The notes: a model not told the origin generated them from the letters alone. A DNA stretch of 64,000 nucleotides from Thalassotalea algicola (GCF_012932965.1 NZ_JABBXH010000003.1:496001-560000), one strand, 5' to 3'; positions 34,964 to 44,441 are shown, counted from the stretch's first letter. Made by a program: numbers and translations.

Positions 34964-35977
34964 ATGCGTATTTTAGGTATTGAAACTTCATGTGATGAAA
35001 CAGGTATTGCCATTTATGATGAAGAGCAAGGTATTATGTCACATCGCTTATATAGTCAGATTGCAGTGCATGCAGATTATGGTGGAGTTGTACCTGAACT
35101 TGCTTCACGTGACCATGTCCGCAAAACAATACCGTTAATTAAAGAAGTGCTAGCTGAAGCCAATTTAACGCCTGAAGATTTAGACGGCGTTGCATACACA
35201 GCAGGCCCAGGATTAGTTGGTGCGCTTTTAGTTGGCTGCTCTATTGGTCGAAGTTTGGCTTATGGTTGGAATTTACCCGCTGTGCCTGTTCATCATATGG
35301 AAGGACATTTATTGGCCCCCATGTTAGAAGATGATGTACCAGAATTTCCTTTTGTCGCTCTGCTTGTTTCTGGTGGCCACACAATGTTGGTGCGAGTAGA
35401 CGGTATTGGCAAATATGAGTTACTTGGTGAATCTGTTGATGATGCAGCGGGTGAAGCGTTTGATAAAACCGCGAAGCTATTAGGTTTAGATTACCCAGGA
35501 GGCCCTGTGCTATCTAAAATGGCAGAAAACGGCACGCCTAAGCGTTTTAGATTTCCTCGACCGATGACCGATAGACCAGGATTAGATTTTAGTTTTAGTG
35601 GGCTAAAAACCTTTGCTGCAAACACAATTGCAAAAGAAGATAGTAGTGATCAAACTAAGGCTGATATTGCCTATGCGTTTCAAGAAGCTGTGGTAGATAC
35701 ATTGGCAATTAAGTGTCGACGTGCATTAGAGCAATGCGAGCTTAAACGATTAGTGATTGCTGGTGGCGTTAGTGCTAATCGTTCACTTCGAGAAAAGCTT
35801 GATAAGGTCACTCAAAAACTTGGCGGACAGGTTTATTATCCTCGACCTGAGTTTTGTACCGATAATGGTGCCATGATCGCATACGCAGGTATGCAACGAT
35901 TAAAGTCTGGTGTAAGTGCTGACTTAACATTTAAAGCTACGCCACGCTGGCCTTTAGATACATTGGATGCCTGTTAG
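34964..35977 (+). CDS. tsaD: tRNA N6-adenosine threonylcarbamoyltransferase
   Basis: This 337-residue ASKHA-fold enzyme transfers threonylcarbamoyl to A37 of ANN-decoding tRNAs, together with TsaB and TsaE. Diagnostic motifs: [20 protein letters not shown], metal-binding HHMEGH ([15 protein letters not shown]), [37 protein letters not shown] and [14 protein letters not shown]. The length is standard. It is divergent from rpsU, the classical arrangement. Its end overlaps the convergent plsY by 4 bases. Confidence 0.98.
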   Translation: MRILGIETSCDETGIAIYDEEQGIMSHRLYSQIAVHADYGGVVPELASRDHVRKTIPLIKEVLAEANLTPEDLDGVAYTAGPGLVGALLVGCSIGRSLAYGWNLPAVPVHHMEGHLLAPMLEDDVPEFPFVALLVSGGHTMLVRVDGIGKYELLGESVDDAAGEAFDKTAKLLGLDYPGGPVLSKMAENGTPKRFRFPRPMTDRPGLDFSFSGLKTFAANTIAKEDSSDQTKADIAYAFQEAVVDTLAIKCRRALEQCELKRLVIAGGVSANRSLREKLDKVTQKLGGQVYYPRPEFCTDNGAMIAYAGMQRLKSGVSADLTFKATPRWPLDTLDAC

Positions 35978-36558
35978 ACGCGACTTATTTTAGGCTCGGT
36001 ACCTTTAACTAATCGAATGATATTATCTTTGTGTCTAAAGATAATTAGCGCCGATAACATCAATACTGGATAGACATAATCAGGTTTTAATAGCCAAACA
36101 TAAAGTGGTGCGGCGCTTACGGTAATGATAGCAGCTAGACTCGAATATCGGCTGCTTTTAGCCACAATCACCCAGGTAAGCAGTAATAGCAAACCTAAAT
36201 CTAAGCCGATAGGTAACAACACTCCGAATGCTGTCGCAACGGCTTTTCCGCCTTGAAAGCTAAAAAATACCGGAAACATATGCCCTAAACAGGCGGCAAC
36301 CGCAACGACACCTAGCCATATAGGTTCTACACCTAAAAAATAAGCACCCCAAACAGGAATCGTACCTTTTAATACATCGAAAACTAACACTGAAGCGGCG
36401 GTTGCTTTATTGCTAATTCGTAAAACATTGGTCGCGCCCGGGTTGTTAGAGCCTGTAGAGCGAGGGTCAGGAAGGTTTAACAAGCGACATATAAGAATGG
36501 CACTAGAGATAGAACCGACTAAATAAGCAAGTATTATCATCGAGATAGTGACAAACAT
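35974..36558 (-). CDS. plsY: Glycerol-3-phosphate acyltransferase PlsY
   Basis: This 194-residue inner-membrane protein uses acyl-phosphate to acylate glycerol-3-phosphate, the first step of phospholipid synthesis. It has five or so membrane segments and the three family motifs: [29 protein letters not shown] and the region [20 protein letters not shown]. The length is standard. It is divergent from folB and convergent with tsaD. Confidence 0.97.
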   Translation of the reverse strand: MFVTISMIILAYLVGSISSAILICRLLNLPDPRSTGSNNPGATNVLRISNKATAASVLVFDVLKGTIPVWGAYFLGVEPIWLGVVAVAACLGHMFPVFFSFQGGKAVATAFGVLLPIGLDLGLLLLLTWVIVAKSSRYSSLAAIITVSAAPLYVWLLKPDYVYPVLMLSALIIFRHKDNIIRLVKGTEPKISRV

Positions 36559-36685
36559 ATTATCCTTGTAATGTTAAAAACTGGTTTGCCAGTTATTCTA
36601 GCCGTTATATCACTGGTTTTTCTAGACCTTGGCAGGTAAACTCGCGATTTAATTTATAAAAATCGCTATTAAAAGGTTAATCACC

Positions 36686-37042
36686 GTGGATAAAGTCTAT
36701 ATTCAGGGACTAAAAATTCAGACAACTATTGGTTTTTTTGAGTGGGAAAAGCAGATCAAGCAAACTTTAGTGATTGATTTAGTCATGGGGTGGAGTATTC
36801 AACCTGCAGCGAGTAATGATGAGTTAGATAAGACACTCGACTACGCTGAAATATCAGTAGCTATTGAAAAGTTTGCGAATGAGAACCCTGTAGATTTGAT
36901 TGAAACCTTAGCAGAACGATTAGCGCAATATTTAATGAGCCAATATCATATTCCATGGTTGAAATTAAAGGTTGGTAAGCCGGGTGCTGTCCATAATGCC
37001 AAAACTGTTGGGGTTGAAATAGAACGTGGTCAGCAGCAATAA
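36686..37042 (+). CDS. folB: Dihydroneopterin aldolase
   Basis: This 118-residue protein starts with GTG at 36686 (AAAAGG upstream). It converts 7,8-dihydroneopterin to 6-hydroxymethyl-dihydropterin in folate synthesis. Motifs: DKVYIQGLKIQTTIGFFEWE, LDYAEIS, NPVDLIETLAERLAQ and LKVGKPGAVHNAKTVGVEIER, including the catalytic Lys region. It overlaps folK by one base (TAATG). Confidence 0.95.
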   Translation: MDKVYIQGLKIQTTIGFFEWEKQIKQTLVIDLVMGWSIQPAASNDELDKTLDYAEISVAIEKFANENPVDLIETLAERLAQYLMSQYHIPWLKLKVGKPGAVHNAKTVGVEIERGQQQ

Positions 37043-37551
37043 TGGCCGATATATATATTTCACTGGGTTCTAATATAGAACGTGAAAAGTATGTAAATAA
37101 AGGGCTCTGGGCGCTAGAAAATGCGTTTGGTGAAATAGCAGTATCGTCACTATACGCTTGTGAAGCGATTGGCTTTGAAGGTCCAGAATTTTATAACTTA
37201 GTGGTAAGCGCCAATACGTCGAAAACCTTGTCGGAAGTAGCTGAGTTACTTAGAGATATTGAATATGACAATGGTCGAAGTCCTGATGCTTATAAATATA
37301 GCCCTCGCACGTTAGATCTTGATTTATTACTTTTTGATGATGTCATTGCTAATGAGCCTGCTCAAATTCCTCGCGATGAAATATTAAAAAATGCTTTTGT
37401 TTTGTGGCCATTAGCAGAGTTAGCGCCAAAGTTAATTCATCCAGTTAAACAAAAAAATTACGCTAGTCTTTGGCAGCAATTTGATAAAACATCGCAGAAA
37501 ATAGCGCAATTGCCGCTAACTTGGCAGTCAAATTTAGGAAGAAATAACTAA
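37042..37551 (+). CDS. folK: HPPK, 6-hydroxymethyl-7,8-dihydropterin pyrophosphokinase
   Basis: This 169-residue HPPK catalyses the next folate step after FolB. It has YISLGSNIEREKYVNKGLWAL, the substrate-binding YACEAIGFEGPEFYNLVV, YSPRTLDLDLLLFDD with the magnesium-binding Asp pair, and a HP...FVLWPLAELAP variant (DEILKNAFVLWPLAELAPKLIHP). It is coupled to folB and sits 4 bases before uppP. Confidence 0.95.
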   Translation: MADIYISLGSNIEREKYVNKGLWALENAFGEIAVSSLYACEAIGFEGPEFYNLVVSANTSKTLSEVAELLRDIEYDNGRSPDAYKYSPRTLDLDLLLFDDVIANEPAQIPRDEILKNAFVLWPLAELAPKLIHPVKQKNYASLWQQFDKTSQKIAQLPLTWQSNLGRNN

Positions 37552-37555
37552 CACT

Positions 37556-38380
37556 ATGGATATTATTGAAATATTACTATTAGCATTAATTCAGGGGCTT
37601 ACCGAGTTTTTACCGATTTCAAGTTCGGCTCATTTAATACTACCCTCTCAGTTATTTGGTTGGGTAGATCAGGGACAAGGATTTGATGTTGCCGTTCATG
37701 TCGGTTCGCTGCTAGCTGTATGTTTGTACTTTAGAAAAGAAATTGGCGATATGTTAGTTGCTTGGTACGCAACACTGACGCCCAATAAAGAAGACGACGC
37801 GGCGTTAACTGACGAACAAAGATTTAATGGTAGGTTAGCTTGGTGGATTATTCTAGCGTCGATTCCATTGGGCTTATTTGGTTATTTAAGCGCAGACTTT
37901 ATTGAAGAAAATTTACGTTCAGCTTTAGTTATTGCGATAACGACCATAGTTTTTGGTTTATTGCTTGGCTTTGTTGATATAAAAGCTAAACAAAATGTAG
38001 CTCTAGAAGCGTTTAGTTTCAAAGGAGCGATGATTATCGGCCTAGCGCAAATGTTAGCCATCATTCCAGGAACTTCTCGTTCAGGCATTACCATGACGGC
38101 AGGATTGATGCTGGGTTTAAGTCGCGAAAATGCCGCGCGTCTTTCTTTTCTAATGTCTATTCCCGCTATATCTATGGCAGGCGGCTACCTAACATTAAAA
38201 TTAATTACCGGTACCGAGGTCGTTGATTGGATGTCGATGGGTATTGGCAGTGTATTGGCTTTTATAAGTGCATATGCGTGTATTCACTATTTTCTTATTT
38301 TAGTGAATAAGATTGGCATGATGCCATTTGTTATTTATCGATTAATACTCGGTGTGGGTTTACTTGCATTCGTATGGTAG
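37556..38380 (+). CDS. uppP: Undecaprenyl-diphosphatase
   Basis: This 274-residue multi-pass protein dephosphorylates undecaprenyl diphosphate and so recycles the lipid carrier for peptidoglycan and for the exopolysaccharide made by the locus to the left. Motif 1 is ALIQGLTEFLPISSSAHLIL and motif 2 is IPGTSRSGITMTAGLMLG. Seven to eight membrane segments are visible. It belongs to the BacA family and is the last gene of the folB-folK-uppP operon, with a strong terminator after it. Confidence 0.97.
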   Translation: MDIIEILLLALIQGLTEFLPISSSAHLILPSQLFGWVDQGQGFDVAVHVGSLLAVCLYFRKEIGDMLVAWYATLTPNKEDDAALTDEQRFNGRLAWWIILASIPLGLFGYLSADFIEENLRSALVIAITTIVFGLLLGFVDIKAKQNVALEAFSFKGAMIIGLAQMLAIIPGTSRSGITMTAGLMLGLSRENAARLSFLMSIPAISMAGGYLTLKLITGTEVVDWMSMGIGSVLAFISAYACIHYFLILVNKIGMMPFVIYRLILGVGLLAFVW

Positions 38381-38410
38381 ATAGCAGAAAAACTGTAATG
38401 AATCGAATAC

Positions 38411-38440
38411 AAAAAAGCGCACCATATGGTGCGCTTTTTC
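38411..38440 (+). terminator. Terminator after uppP
   Basis: The perfect inverted repeat AAAAAGCGCACCAT / ATGGTGCGCTTTTT (centre near 38425) is followed by Ts and lies 30 bases after the uppP stop. Confidence 0.92.
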
Positions 38441-38520
38441 ATTGCTACGACCAGTAATTTTGGATAACTAAGGTAAACTAGCAGGCAAATTATAAAAGCT
38501 TACAATAGGTTTATATTTCG

Positions 38521-39669
38521 ATGGATTTATCACTCACCGAAGAACAATTAATGATTCAAGATATGGCTCGTAAATTTGCTGATAGTGAATTGGCACCCGT
38601 TGCTGCAGAGTTGGATCAATCAAACGATCAAGATGTTTTTAAAGCAAACCTAGCTAAACTTGCTGAACTAGGTTTTATGGGATTAAACATAGACGCTGAA
38701 TATGGCGGTGTTGAAGCGGGAAGCGTGGCTTTTAGTTTAGCTATAACTGAACTAGCTCGCGCTTGTGCTTCTACAGCGGTTACCACCTCAGTAACCAATA
38801 TGGTTGCTGAAGTAATCCAAGCGGTAGGTAACGAAGAACAAAAACAGAACTACTTACCAAAAATTTGTAGCGGTGAATATTTAGCAGGTGGTTTTTGTCT
38901 AACAGAGCCATCTGCAGGTTCAGATCCTGCGGGCATGAAAACCACAGCGGTCAAAGATGGCGATACGTATATTTTAAATGGCAGTAAGATATATATCACT
39001 AGCGGCTCTTTTGCTGGGATATTTGTTGTTTGGGCGGTAACCAATCCTGAGGCTAGAAAAGGTAAAGGCATTTCATGTTTTCTCGTTGAAGCTGGCACCG
39101 AAGGTATGACTGTCGGAAAAGCAGAAGAAAAAATGGGGCAAAAAGCTTCACCGACTAATGAAGTCCATTTTGACAACTGTCGAATACCAGTAACTGCATT
39201 AATGGGAGAAGAAAACAAAGGTTTTGCAATTGCAGTAGGTGAGTTAGCAGGAGGTCGAATCGGTATTGGCTCATTAGCATTAGGGGTTGGCTTAGCCGCT
39301 ATGGATTATGCTCGTCAATACATCACCGAACGCCAACAGTTTGGTCAGTCATTGTCACATTTCCAAGGATTGCAATGGAAATTAGCCGATCGCTATACAG
39401 AACTGGAAGCGGCACGATTACTATTAATGCAAGCGGCCGATTTAAAAGAAAAAGGCTTGCCATTTAGTCAGTCTGCATCAATGGCGAAATTATTTGCTTC
39501 AGAAAAGGCAAATAAAGCTTGTTATGATGCTCAACAATTATTAGGTGGCGCAGGTTATATTAAAGAATACCCTCTAGAGCGTATGGCACGTGATGTGCGT
39601 ATCACTTCAATTTATGAAGGAACCAGTGAAATTCAAAAAGTGATTATCGCTCGCGAGCTTTTGAAATAA
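38521..39669 (+). CDS. Acyl-CoA dehydrogenase
   Basis: This 382-residue FAD enzyme carries out alpha,beta-dehydrogenation of an acyl-CoA in fatty-acid or branched-chain amino-acid breakdown. It has GFCLTEPSAGSDPAGMKTTA (FAD and substrate contact), ILNGSKIYITSGSFAGIFVV, the QLLGGAGYIKEYPLERMARD helix and the catalytic base Glu in ITSIYEGTSEIQ. The length and the Glu position fit short-chain/butyryl- or isovaleryl-CoA dehydrogenases. It appears monocistronic, with terminators on both sides, so the substrate cannot be taken from neighbours. Confidence 0.95.
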   Translation: MDLSLTEEQLMIQDMARKFADSELAPVAAELDQSNDQDVFKANLAKLAELGFMGLNIDAEYGGVEAGSVAFSLAITELARACASTAVTTSVTNMVAEVIQAVGNEEQKQNYLPKICSGEYLAGGFCLTEPSAGSDPAGMKTTAVKDGDTYILNGSKIYITSGSFAGIFVVWAVTNPEARKGKGISCFLVEAGTEGMTVGKAEEKMGQKASPTNEVHFDNCRIPVTALMGEENKGFAIAVGELAGGRIGIGSLALGVGLAAMDYARQYITERQQFGQSLSHFQGLQWKLADRYTELEAARLLLMQAADLKEKGLPFSQSASMAKLFASEKANKACYDAQQLLGGAGYIKEYPLERMARDVRITSIYEGTSEIQKVIIARELLK

Positions 39670-39696
39670 TTTTGGTGAATTTATTTACCCAATGCT

Positions 39697-39728
39697 AAAG
39701 GCAATTGTTCAAACAATTGCCTTTTTTG
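39697..39728 (+). terminator. Terminator after the acyl-CoA dehydrogenase
   Basis: AAAGGCAATTG (39697-39707) pairs with CAATTGCCTTT (39714-39724), with a 6-base loop and a T run. Confidence 0.9.
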
Positions 39729-39792
39729 TTTTAACTTAAGAGTTAACCATTTATAGTCTTTGTTGTGGTGACAATTTTAGGGACAAGGACGA

Positions 39793-40236
39793 TTGAAATC
39801 TTTAATTTATCTTAGCCAGCCAAATCAAGAGTTTAGTCGCTCAGCTTTAACAAAGTTAGCGACTGAAGCGGCAGAAAACAATAAAGCTATCGGCGTGACA
39901 GGTTTTTTACGTTTTCAGCATAATATGTTTCTTCAATATCTTGAAGGTAAAAGCGCAGATGTAGGAAACTTACTTGCTGTTATTTCAAGGGATAAACGCC
40001 ATACTATTGTTAACTGTTTATATAATGACGTTGAACATGCACGCCGTTTCAGTAATTGGAATATGAAGTTTGTAGATGAAGGCTACCTTCAACAGCATAG
40101 CGTCGAGTCTTTTCTAAGTAATCAATTACAGCTTATGAAAGAGCAAACACTTTGTGATAATCAATGGCAACAGTTAATTTGGCAGGGCGTTGATATATTG
40201 TCAGAATGCGCGGTAAATAATCATAAAATAACCTAA
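39793..40236 (+). CDS. BLUF-domain blue-light sensor protein
   Basis: This 147-residue protein is a stand-alone BLUF domain that binds FAD and responds to blue light. The photocycle residues are present: Tyr6 (SLIYLSQ), Asn in ENNKAIGVTGFL, Gln in MFLQYLEG, and Trp with Met in FSNWNMKF. DKRHT is also typical. The last 50 residues form the usual C-terminal helices with no output domain, so it must signal through a partner. Initiation is at TTG 39793 with AAGGA about 5 bases upstream; no ATG precedes the conserved start. It is flanked by a terminator and the cnoX-like gene; no partner is adjacent. Confidence 0.92.
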   Translation: MKSLIYLSQPNQEFSRSALTKLATEAAENNKAIGVTGFLRFQHNMFLQYLEGKSADVGNLLAVISRDKRHTIVNCLYNDVEHARRFSNWNMKFVDEGYLQQHSVESFLSNQLQLMKEQTLCDNQWQQLIWQGVDILSECAVNNHKIT

Positions 40237-40301
40237 CTAGCCTTGTAACTAGTCAGATAAACCCCACAATAGATAACAGAGTTAATTGATGGAATTATAT
40301 T

Positions 40302-41150
40302 GTGAATCCAAATGCTGTAGTCCTTACGTTGGAAAACTTCCAACAAGTTGTTTTAGAAGAGTCTAAACAGAAGTTTTTACTTGTCACATTTTGGGCTGAC
40401 CAAGTACCGGAAAGCCTAGAGTTAAGAGATAAACTTGCAGCGAAAGCAGCTGGGTCGCAAGAGCATTTACTATTCGCGACTGTTGATTGCCAAGCACAAC
40501 AGCAAATAGCAATGCAATTTGGTATTCAAGGCCTACCTACAGCCGTTTTAGTGAAAGATGCACAGCCTGTAGATGCGCTATCTGGCCCACAGTCCGATGA
40601 AAATATTCAAGCCTTCCTAGATAAACATCTTCCTAAACCACAAGATGAGTTGCTGTTACAAGCCAAAGCAATGCTAGAGGCAGGTGATAATAACCAAGCT
40701 TATACTTTAGCAAAACAAGCCAATGAATTAGATGCTGAACGAGCAGATATTAAATTGACCTTGGCAGAAGCCAGTGTTGGTGTTGGAAAAATTGATGATG
40801 CACAAGCATTAATTGATACAGTTAAAATGGTTGATCAAGACAGCTATTACCAAGCCGTACTTGCCAAAATAGAATTGGCAAATGAAGCGTCAGATTCTCC
40901 AGAAATTCAATCGCTTGAAGCGGCATTAACTAACAACCCTGATGATGCTGACTTGATTCAGCAACTTGCGGCTCAGTACAGCCAAGTCAATCGTCACGAA
41001 GATGCATTGGCACTGCTATTTAGACGTGTTCAAACTGCAGGTGATGATGCAGAAAGTAAGAAGATGCTGCTTGATGTGATTAAGGCATTGCCAGATGGAG
41101 ACCCATTGGCAAGTAAATATCGACGTAAACTTTATACCTTGATGTATTAA
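40302..41150 (+). CDS. cnoX: Thioredoxin-like co-chaperone, CnoX/YbbN type
   Basis: This 282-residue protein has an N-terminal thioredoxin fold (about 1-110) and four TPR-like repeats (about 115-280). The redox motif CxxC is absent (FWADQVPESLEL where WCGPC is expected), in line with YbbN relatives that act as holdases handing clients to DnaK and GroEL. The conserved cis-Pro region FGIQGLPTAVLVKD is present. The C-terminal segment DGDPLASKYRRKLYTLMY matches YbbN closely. It starts with GTG at 40302. Confidence 0.9.
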   Translation: MNPNAVVLTLENFQQVVLEESKQKFLLVTFWADQVPESLELRDKLAAKAAGSQEHLLFATVDCQAQQQIAMQFGIQGLPTAVLVKDAQPVDALSGPQSDENIQAFLDKHLPKPQDELLLQAKAMLEAGDNNQAYTLAKQANELDAERADIKLTLAEASVGVGKIDDAQALIDTVKMVDQDSYYQAVLAKIELANEASDSPEIQSLEAALTNNPDDADLIQQLAAQYSQVNRHEDALALLFRRVQTAGDDAESKKMLLDVIKALPDGDPLASKYRRKLYTLMY

Positions 41151-41166
41151 ACTCATTAATAGAAAT

Positions 41167-41194
41167 AAAAGGGCCGCTATAGCGGCCTTTTTTA
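41167..41194. terminator. Bidirectional terminator between cnoX and msrA
   Basis: GGCCGCT / AGCGGCC is flanked by AAAA and TTTTTT and lies between convergent genes. Confidence 0.9.
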
Positions 41195-41740
41195 TTTTAA
41201 TTTTTCAGCAAATGTTTGCTTAAATTTAGAAAGCTTGGGAGAAATTATTGCTTGGCAATAACGGTTTTCTGGATTTTGGTTAAAGTATCCTTGATGGTAT
41301 TGCTCACCACTGAAAAATTCCAGTGCTTCTGTTACTTCGGTAACAACCGGGTTTGGCCAAATTTGGTCGGCATTAATTTCCGCGATAATCGAAATCGCTT
41401 GTTCTAGTTGGTCAGCATCGTGATAAAAGATTGCAGATCGATATTGTCGGCCCACATCATTACCTTGGCGATTCAATTGCGTTGGATCGTGTAGTGAGAA
41501 AAATATTTCTAATATCTCACGAATATTAATGTCGTTAGCGTCGAAAGTTAACTGCACAACCTCAGCATGATCAGTCAACCCTTGAGAGACCGGTCGATAA
41601 GCAGCTGTCTCTCTAGTTCCACCCATATAACCAGAAACGGCTGTCTCAATACCCTTCACTTGATTATATGCAGCTTCTATACACCAAAAGCAGCCGCCAC
41701 CTAATGTAATTGTTTGTAGATTTTTTGACATAGTAGACAT
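41192..41740 (-). CDS. msrA: Peptide methionine-S-sulfoxide reductase
   Basis: This 182-residue MsrA reduces methionine-S-sulfoxide in proteins. The catalytic motif is GGGCFWCIEAAY. EVVQLTFDAN, FFSLHDPTQLNRQGNDVGRQYRS and FFSGEQYHQGYF are the other family blocks. Resolving cysteines are not obvious apart from one near the C-terminus (YCQAI), so the recycling partner may differ from E. coli. It is monocistronic. Confidence 0.96.
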   Translation of the reverse strand: MSTMSKNLQTITLGGGCFWCIEAAYNQVKGIETAVSGYMGGTRETAAYRPVSQGLTDHAEVVQLTFDANDINIREILEIFFSLHDPTQLNRQGNDVGRQYRSAIFYHDADQLEQAISIIAEINADQIWPNPVVTEVTEALEFFSGEQYHQGYFNQNPENRYCQAIISPKLSKFKQTFAEKLK

Positions 41741-41808
41741 CTAAACATCCATAATTTTTTATAGAATACACTTTAGCTGTTTAGACGTCTAGATGTTTTT
41801 TTTTGAAA

Positions 41809-42930
41809 TTAGTCTATTTGACTCAAGTTATAAGCAATATGCTGATGAAATCGGATGATAATTTCATCTTGCTCAGGTGATAGCTCTAGCTCTGTGGCAA
41901 ATAATTTAACTGCTAATTCAATCTGATTTAAAAATTTAGCATGAGCAGAGTCAGACTGGTTTTCTTTTGTAGCCACGAAGACTAGCTGTAGGTTTTCGAC
42001 GAGTGCTCTAGCGTCCCATTTACTAATAATGCCACAAGGCGATAATTCTGGGTTGTAACCCAACATTTGTAGTTCACCTATGCGTGAAACGGCTTCGTGT
42101 TCGCTATGGCGTACAATAGGTATTAGTCCATTAGCGATTAATGCACCATTGTTTAGGTTGTAGCGTTTAGCTGCAACTGAAAATGCATCAGTAACCAGTG
42201 TATAAAATGGGTTATATGGATCGTCGGAGCTTTGATCAATATCTGCAAGGCTTACTAAGTGGCTTTTGACTGGAATACTAACAATGGCGTAAGTCATTTG
42301 ACGCTGTGATGAAGGCAGTTGAACATGCTGGCTAGCATAACGAACTTTTATATTGCGCATTTTATGGGCTTTAGATTCAACACCTGTTTTTTGCCTAGCA
42401 AATAAGTCATAAGTTAAATGCTGATGATCGCGGATACGAAAATTCAATGAGCCAATATTTAGCGTTGACTCAAGCTCTGCGAGCAATTGACTAATACGAG
42501 AGTGAAAGCTTGCCGCATTGACTCGAATGTCACTACCAGTCGCTAAGAATAAAAGGGTAATTTTTTCGGCACGATAGTTTGCGTCGAAGAAAGATTTTTG
42601 CAGTTCATGGTAAGCCGGGTTGTAGTAAAACAATATTTGCTGAGCGGTTTGCCATTGATGCATCTCTTGTGAGAAACGTACGCGCGTTAATTTGTCGTTG
42701 GCTATAAACAAACTATTGGTGACTTCGTACTTTTGGCTGAGAGAGAAAAGTAGCTTTGCAAGAGATTGGTATAGCATACCAAATGGTGTTTCAGCCTGTG
42801 GTACTTGAGTGTTTAGCGTATTAATTATTAAGTCAGTAAGTGGAAACTCTGCTAATAAATAATGATTGTCTCGAGCATTGTTAGGGATATAGGCTTTATG
42901 CCCAGCACTTCGTTTACGAATAATTGACAT
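41809..42930 (-). CDS. Conserved hypothetical protein, probable DUF3083 family
   Basis: This 373-residue soluble protein has no signal peptide or membrane segment. It begins MSIIRKRSAGHKAYIPNNAR and contains FIANDKLTRVRFSQEMHQW, QILFYYNPAYHELQKSFFDA and LLFLATGSDIRVNAASFH. I believe these belong to DUF3083, a family confined mainly to Alteromonadales; this rests on memory of the family, not on a search. No catalytic motif is visible. It is monocistronic and divergent from the DUF3820 gene. Confidence 0.75.
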   Translation of the reverse strand: MSIIRKRSAGHKAYIPNNARDNHYLLAEFPLTDLIINTLNTQVPQAETPFGMLYQSLAKLLFSLSQKYEVTNSLFIANDKLTRVRFSQEMHQWQTAQQILFYYNPAYHELQKSFFDANYRAEKITLLFLATGSDIRVNAASFHSRISQLLAELESTLNIGSLNFRIRDHQHLTYDLFARQKTGVESKAHKMRNIKVRYASQHVQLPSSQRQMTYAIVSIPVKSHLVSLADIDQSSDDPYNPFYTLVTDAFSVAAKRYNLNNGALIANGLIPIVRHSEHEAVSRIGELQMLGYNPELSPCGIISKWDARALVENLQLVFVATKENQSDSAHAKFLNQIELAVKLFATELELSPEQDEIIIRFHQHIAYNLSQID

Positions 42931-43169
42931 ATTGTGTCCTTACGAGCGAATTTCTGTAGTTGGGCGGGAGTATATAAGGGACTTGTGACACTTTTATTGC
43001 ACTGATTGACCAGCTAACATTGCTAAATGGTGTACCTAGCCAATTTATAGGACGAGGTGTTTTTGAGTATTAAAAATTTATGACAACTCTTTAATACTAT
43101 TCAAGCGTAAAATGTGGTTGAAAAAGTGGTGGCAGGCTACAATAGATTAAATTTTCCGAGTGAAAAATT

Positions 43170-43394
43170 ATGATATTGAATGACCAACAAGCGTTAGTTG
43201 ATGCGATAAACCAAGTGATGCCGTTTGGCAAATATGCAGGCAGAAAGCTGCTGCAGCTGCCTGAGCCTTATTTGGTATGGTTTCACAGTAAAGGCTTTCC
43301 TGAAGGAAAACTCGGACAGCAGCTCGCGTTAATTTACGAAGTGAAGCTTAATGGCCTTGAAACAATGTTAAAGCCACTCTTAACAACAAAGTAG
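43170..43394 (+). CDS. DUF3820 family protein
   Basis: This 74-residue protein has the DUF3820 signature MPFGKYAGRKLLQLPEPYLVWFHSKGFPEGKLGQQLALIYE. The family resembles the small 'FGKYKG..l..lP..YL.W...' domains found in exonuclease-associated proteins; its function is not established. It lies alone between DUF3083 (divergent) and maoP (convergent). Confidence 0.88.
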   Translation: MILNDQQALVDAINQVMPFGKYAGRKLLQLPEPYLVWFHSKGFPEGKLGQQLALIYEVKLNGLETMLKPLLTTK

Positions 43395-43416
43395 ACGCTA
43401 ATTTTCCTGTGACAAA

Positions 43417-43788
43417 CTAGTCTGTTTCAATGTCTAATGATTCTGTTGCTGTATCATCGTCATTGGCTTCCACTTTAGTTCGTCCAAATAGCGTATGAAA
43501 CTGCTTAGGCGATAACACTTTGTTTTGGTATTTTAGCCACGCTTTTTCAATCTTACTTTCCGGCGAAGCGACGCCTTTGCAAACATTGATAAATCGCTGC
43601 TCATCTTCATTTATTGGCGAGCGTTTATCGTTGGCAAGCTCTTGCAAGGCGATACCATAGGTTTCTAATATTTGTACTTCGCTTAAGGTAAAGTCTCCGC
43701 TACGACTTAATCCGCGAGGATAATTTCTGTCGTCATAAAATTTTCTGTTAGCTTTAAAGCTATCCTTTGAAATGTTGGTTGTATTCAT
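43417..43788 (-). CDS. maoP: MaoP/YifE family (DUF413) protein
   Basis: This is a 123-residue protein from the ATG at 43788; an in-frame TTG 12 bases upstream is less likely because GAG of the ribosome site lies between the two. It aligns with E. coli YifE/MaoP: NRKFYDDRNYPRGLSRSGDFTLSEVQILETYG, FINVCKG, AWLKYQNKVLSPKQFHTLFG, and an acidic tail. MaoP helps restrict macrodomain-level chromosome contacts around oriC in E. coli. The cis site maoS is not identifiable here by eye. Confidence 0.9.
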   Translation of the reverse strand: MNTTNISKDSFKANRKFYDDRNYPRGLSRSGDFTLSEVQILETYGIALQELANDKRSPINEDEQRFINVCKGVASPESKIEKAWLKYQNKVLSPKQFHTLFGRTKVEANDDDTATESLDIETD

Positions 43789-43800
43789 AACAGGTCTCAA

Positions 43801-44177
43801 AAAATAAGAGTAAAGATTACGATGCTTTTTTATCGTAAGTTTTTTCTGTTGGCAATAATTTTTTATTGTTTTTTACCTGTTAAAAATGACTGGAAGATGA
43901 CAACTCGTTAAATTTTATTGTTCTAAGAAAGCCCCTTTTCCGATGATATTGATATAACTAGTCTGGTTTAATTTATGTTTTTCAATACGTTAAATTTGCC
44001 AATAAAGCCTTTAGAGTGATTCTTGTTGTCAGGTTACAAAAAATGACACTTTTATGAAGCTTTTGTTATTGCAATCATCGTCAATTTGTTCTTAAATGAA
44101 TTGTCGACTGAAATTGATAGTCGGCCGCTTAATCAAAAATTTCAACAAACTTATCAATAAGTTATGGAGACTGATCT
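43801..44177. other. Intergenic region between maoP and rmf
   Basis: This AT-rich stretch of 377 bases must contain the divergent promoters of maoP and rmf. I see no coding frame or strong hairpin in it and cannot choose a promoter with confidence. Confidence 0.5.
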
Positions 44178-44351
44178 ATGAGAAGACAAAAAAGAGATCG
44201 TTTAGGTAGAGCGCATTCAAACGGTTATCAGGCAGGCCTTAATGGTAAATCTAGAGACAATTGCCCTTATCAAAGTATCGATGCAAAATCAGAGTGGCTC
44301 GGTGGGTGGCGAGCAGCAGTAAATGACCGTAATACCGGATTATTCAAATAA
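44178..44351 (+). CDS. rmf: Ribosome modulation factor
   Basis: This 57-residue basic protein reads MRRQKRDRLGRAHSNGYQAG, then LNGKSRDNCPY, SEWLGGWRAA and VNDRNTGLFK. It matches RMF (55 residues in E. coli) over its whole length, including the GYQAG and WLGGWRA blocks. RMF drives 70S ribosomes into inactive 100S dimers in stationary phase. GGAG lies 8 bases before the ATG at 44178. A terminator shared with moeB follows. Confidence 0.96.
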   Translation: MRRQKRDRLGRAHSNGYQAGLNGKSRDNCPYQSIDAKSEWLGGWRAAVNDRNTGLFK

Positions 44352-44404
44352 TTAAAATTTTCAACTATGTCCATTAAGTCGACATAAACTATACAGGATT
44401 TCAA

Positions 44405-44430
44405 GAAGCCCGCTGTTAGCGGGCTTTTTC
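44405..44430. terminator. Bidirectional terminator between rmf and moeB
   Basis: AAGCCCGCT-GTT-AGCGGGCTT followed by Ts, 50 bases after rmf and close to the moeB stop. Confidence 0.9.
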
Positions 44431-44441
44431 ATTTGTGCAAT

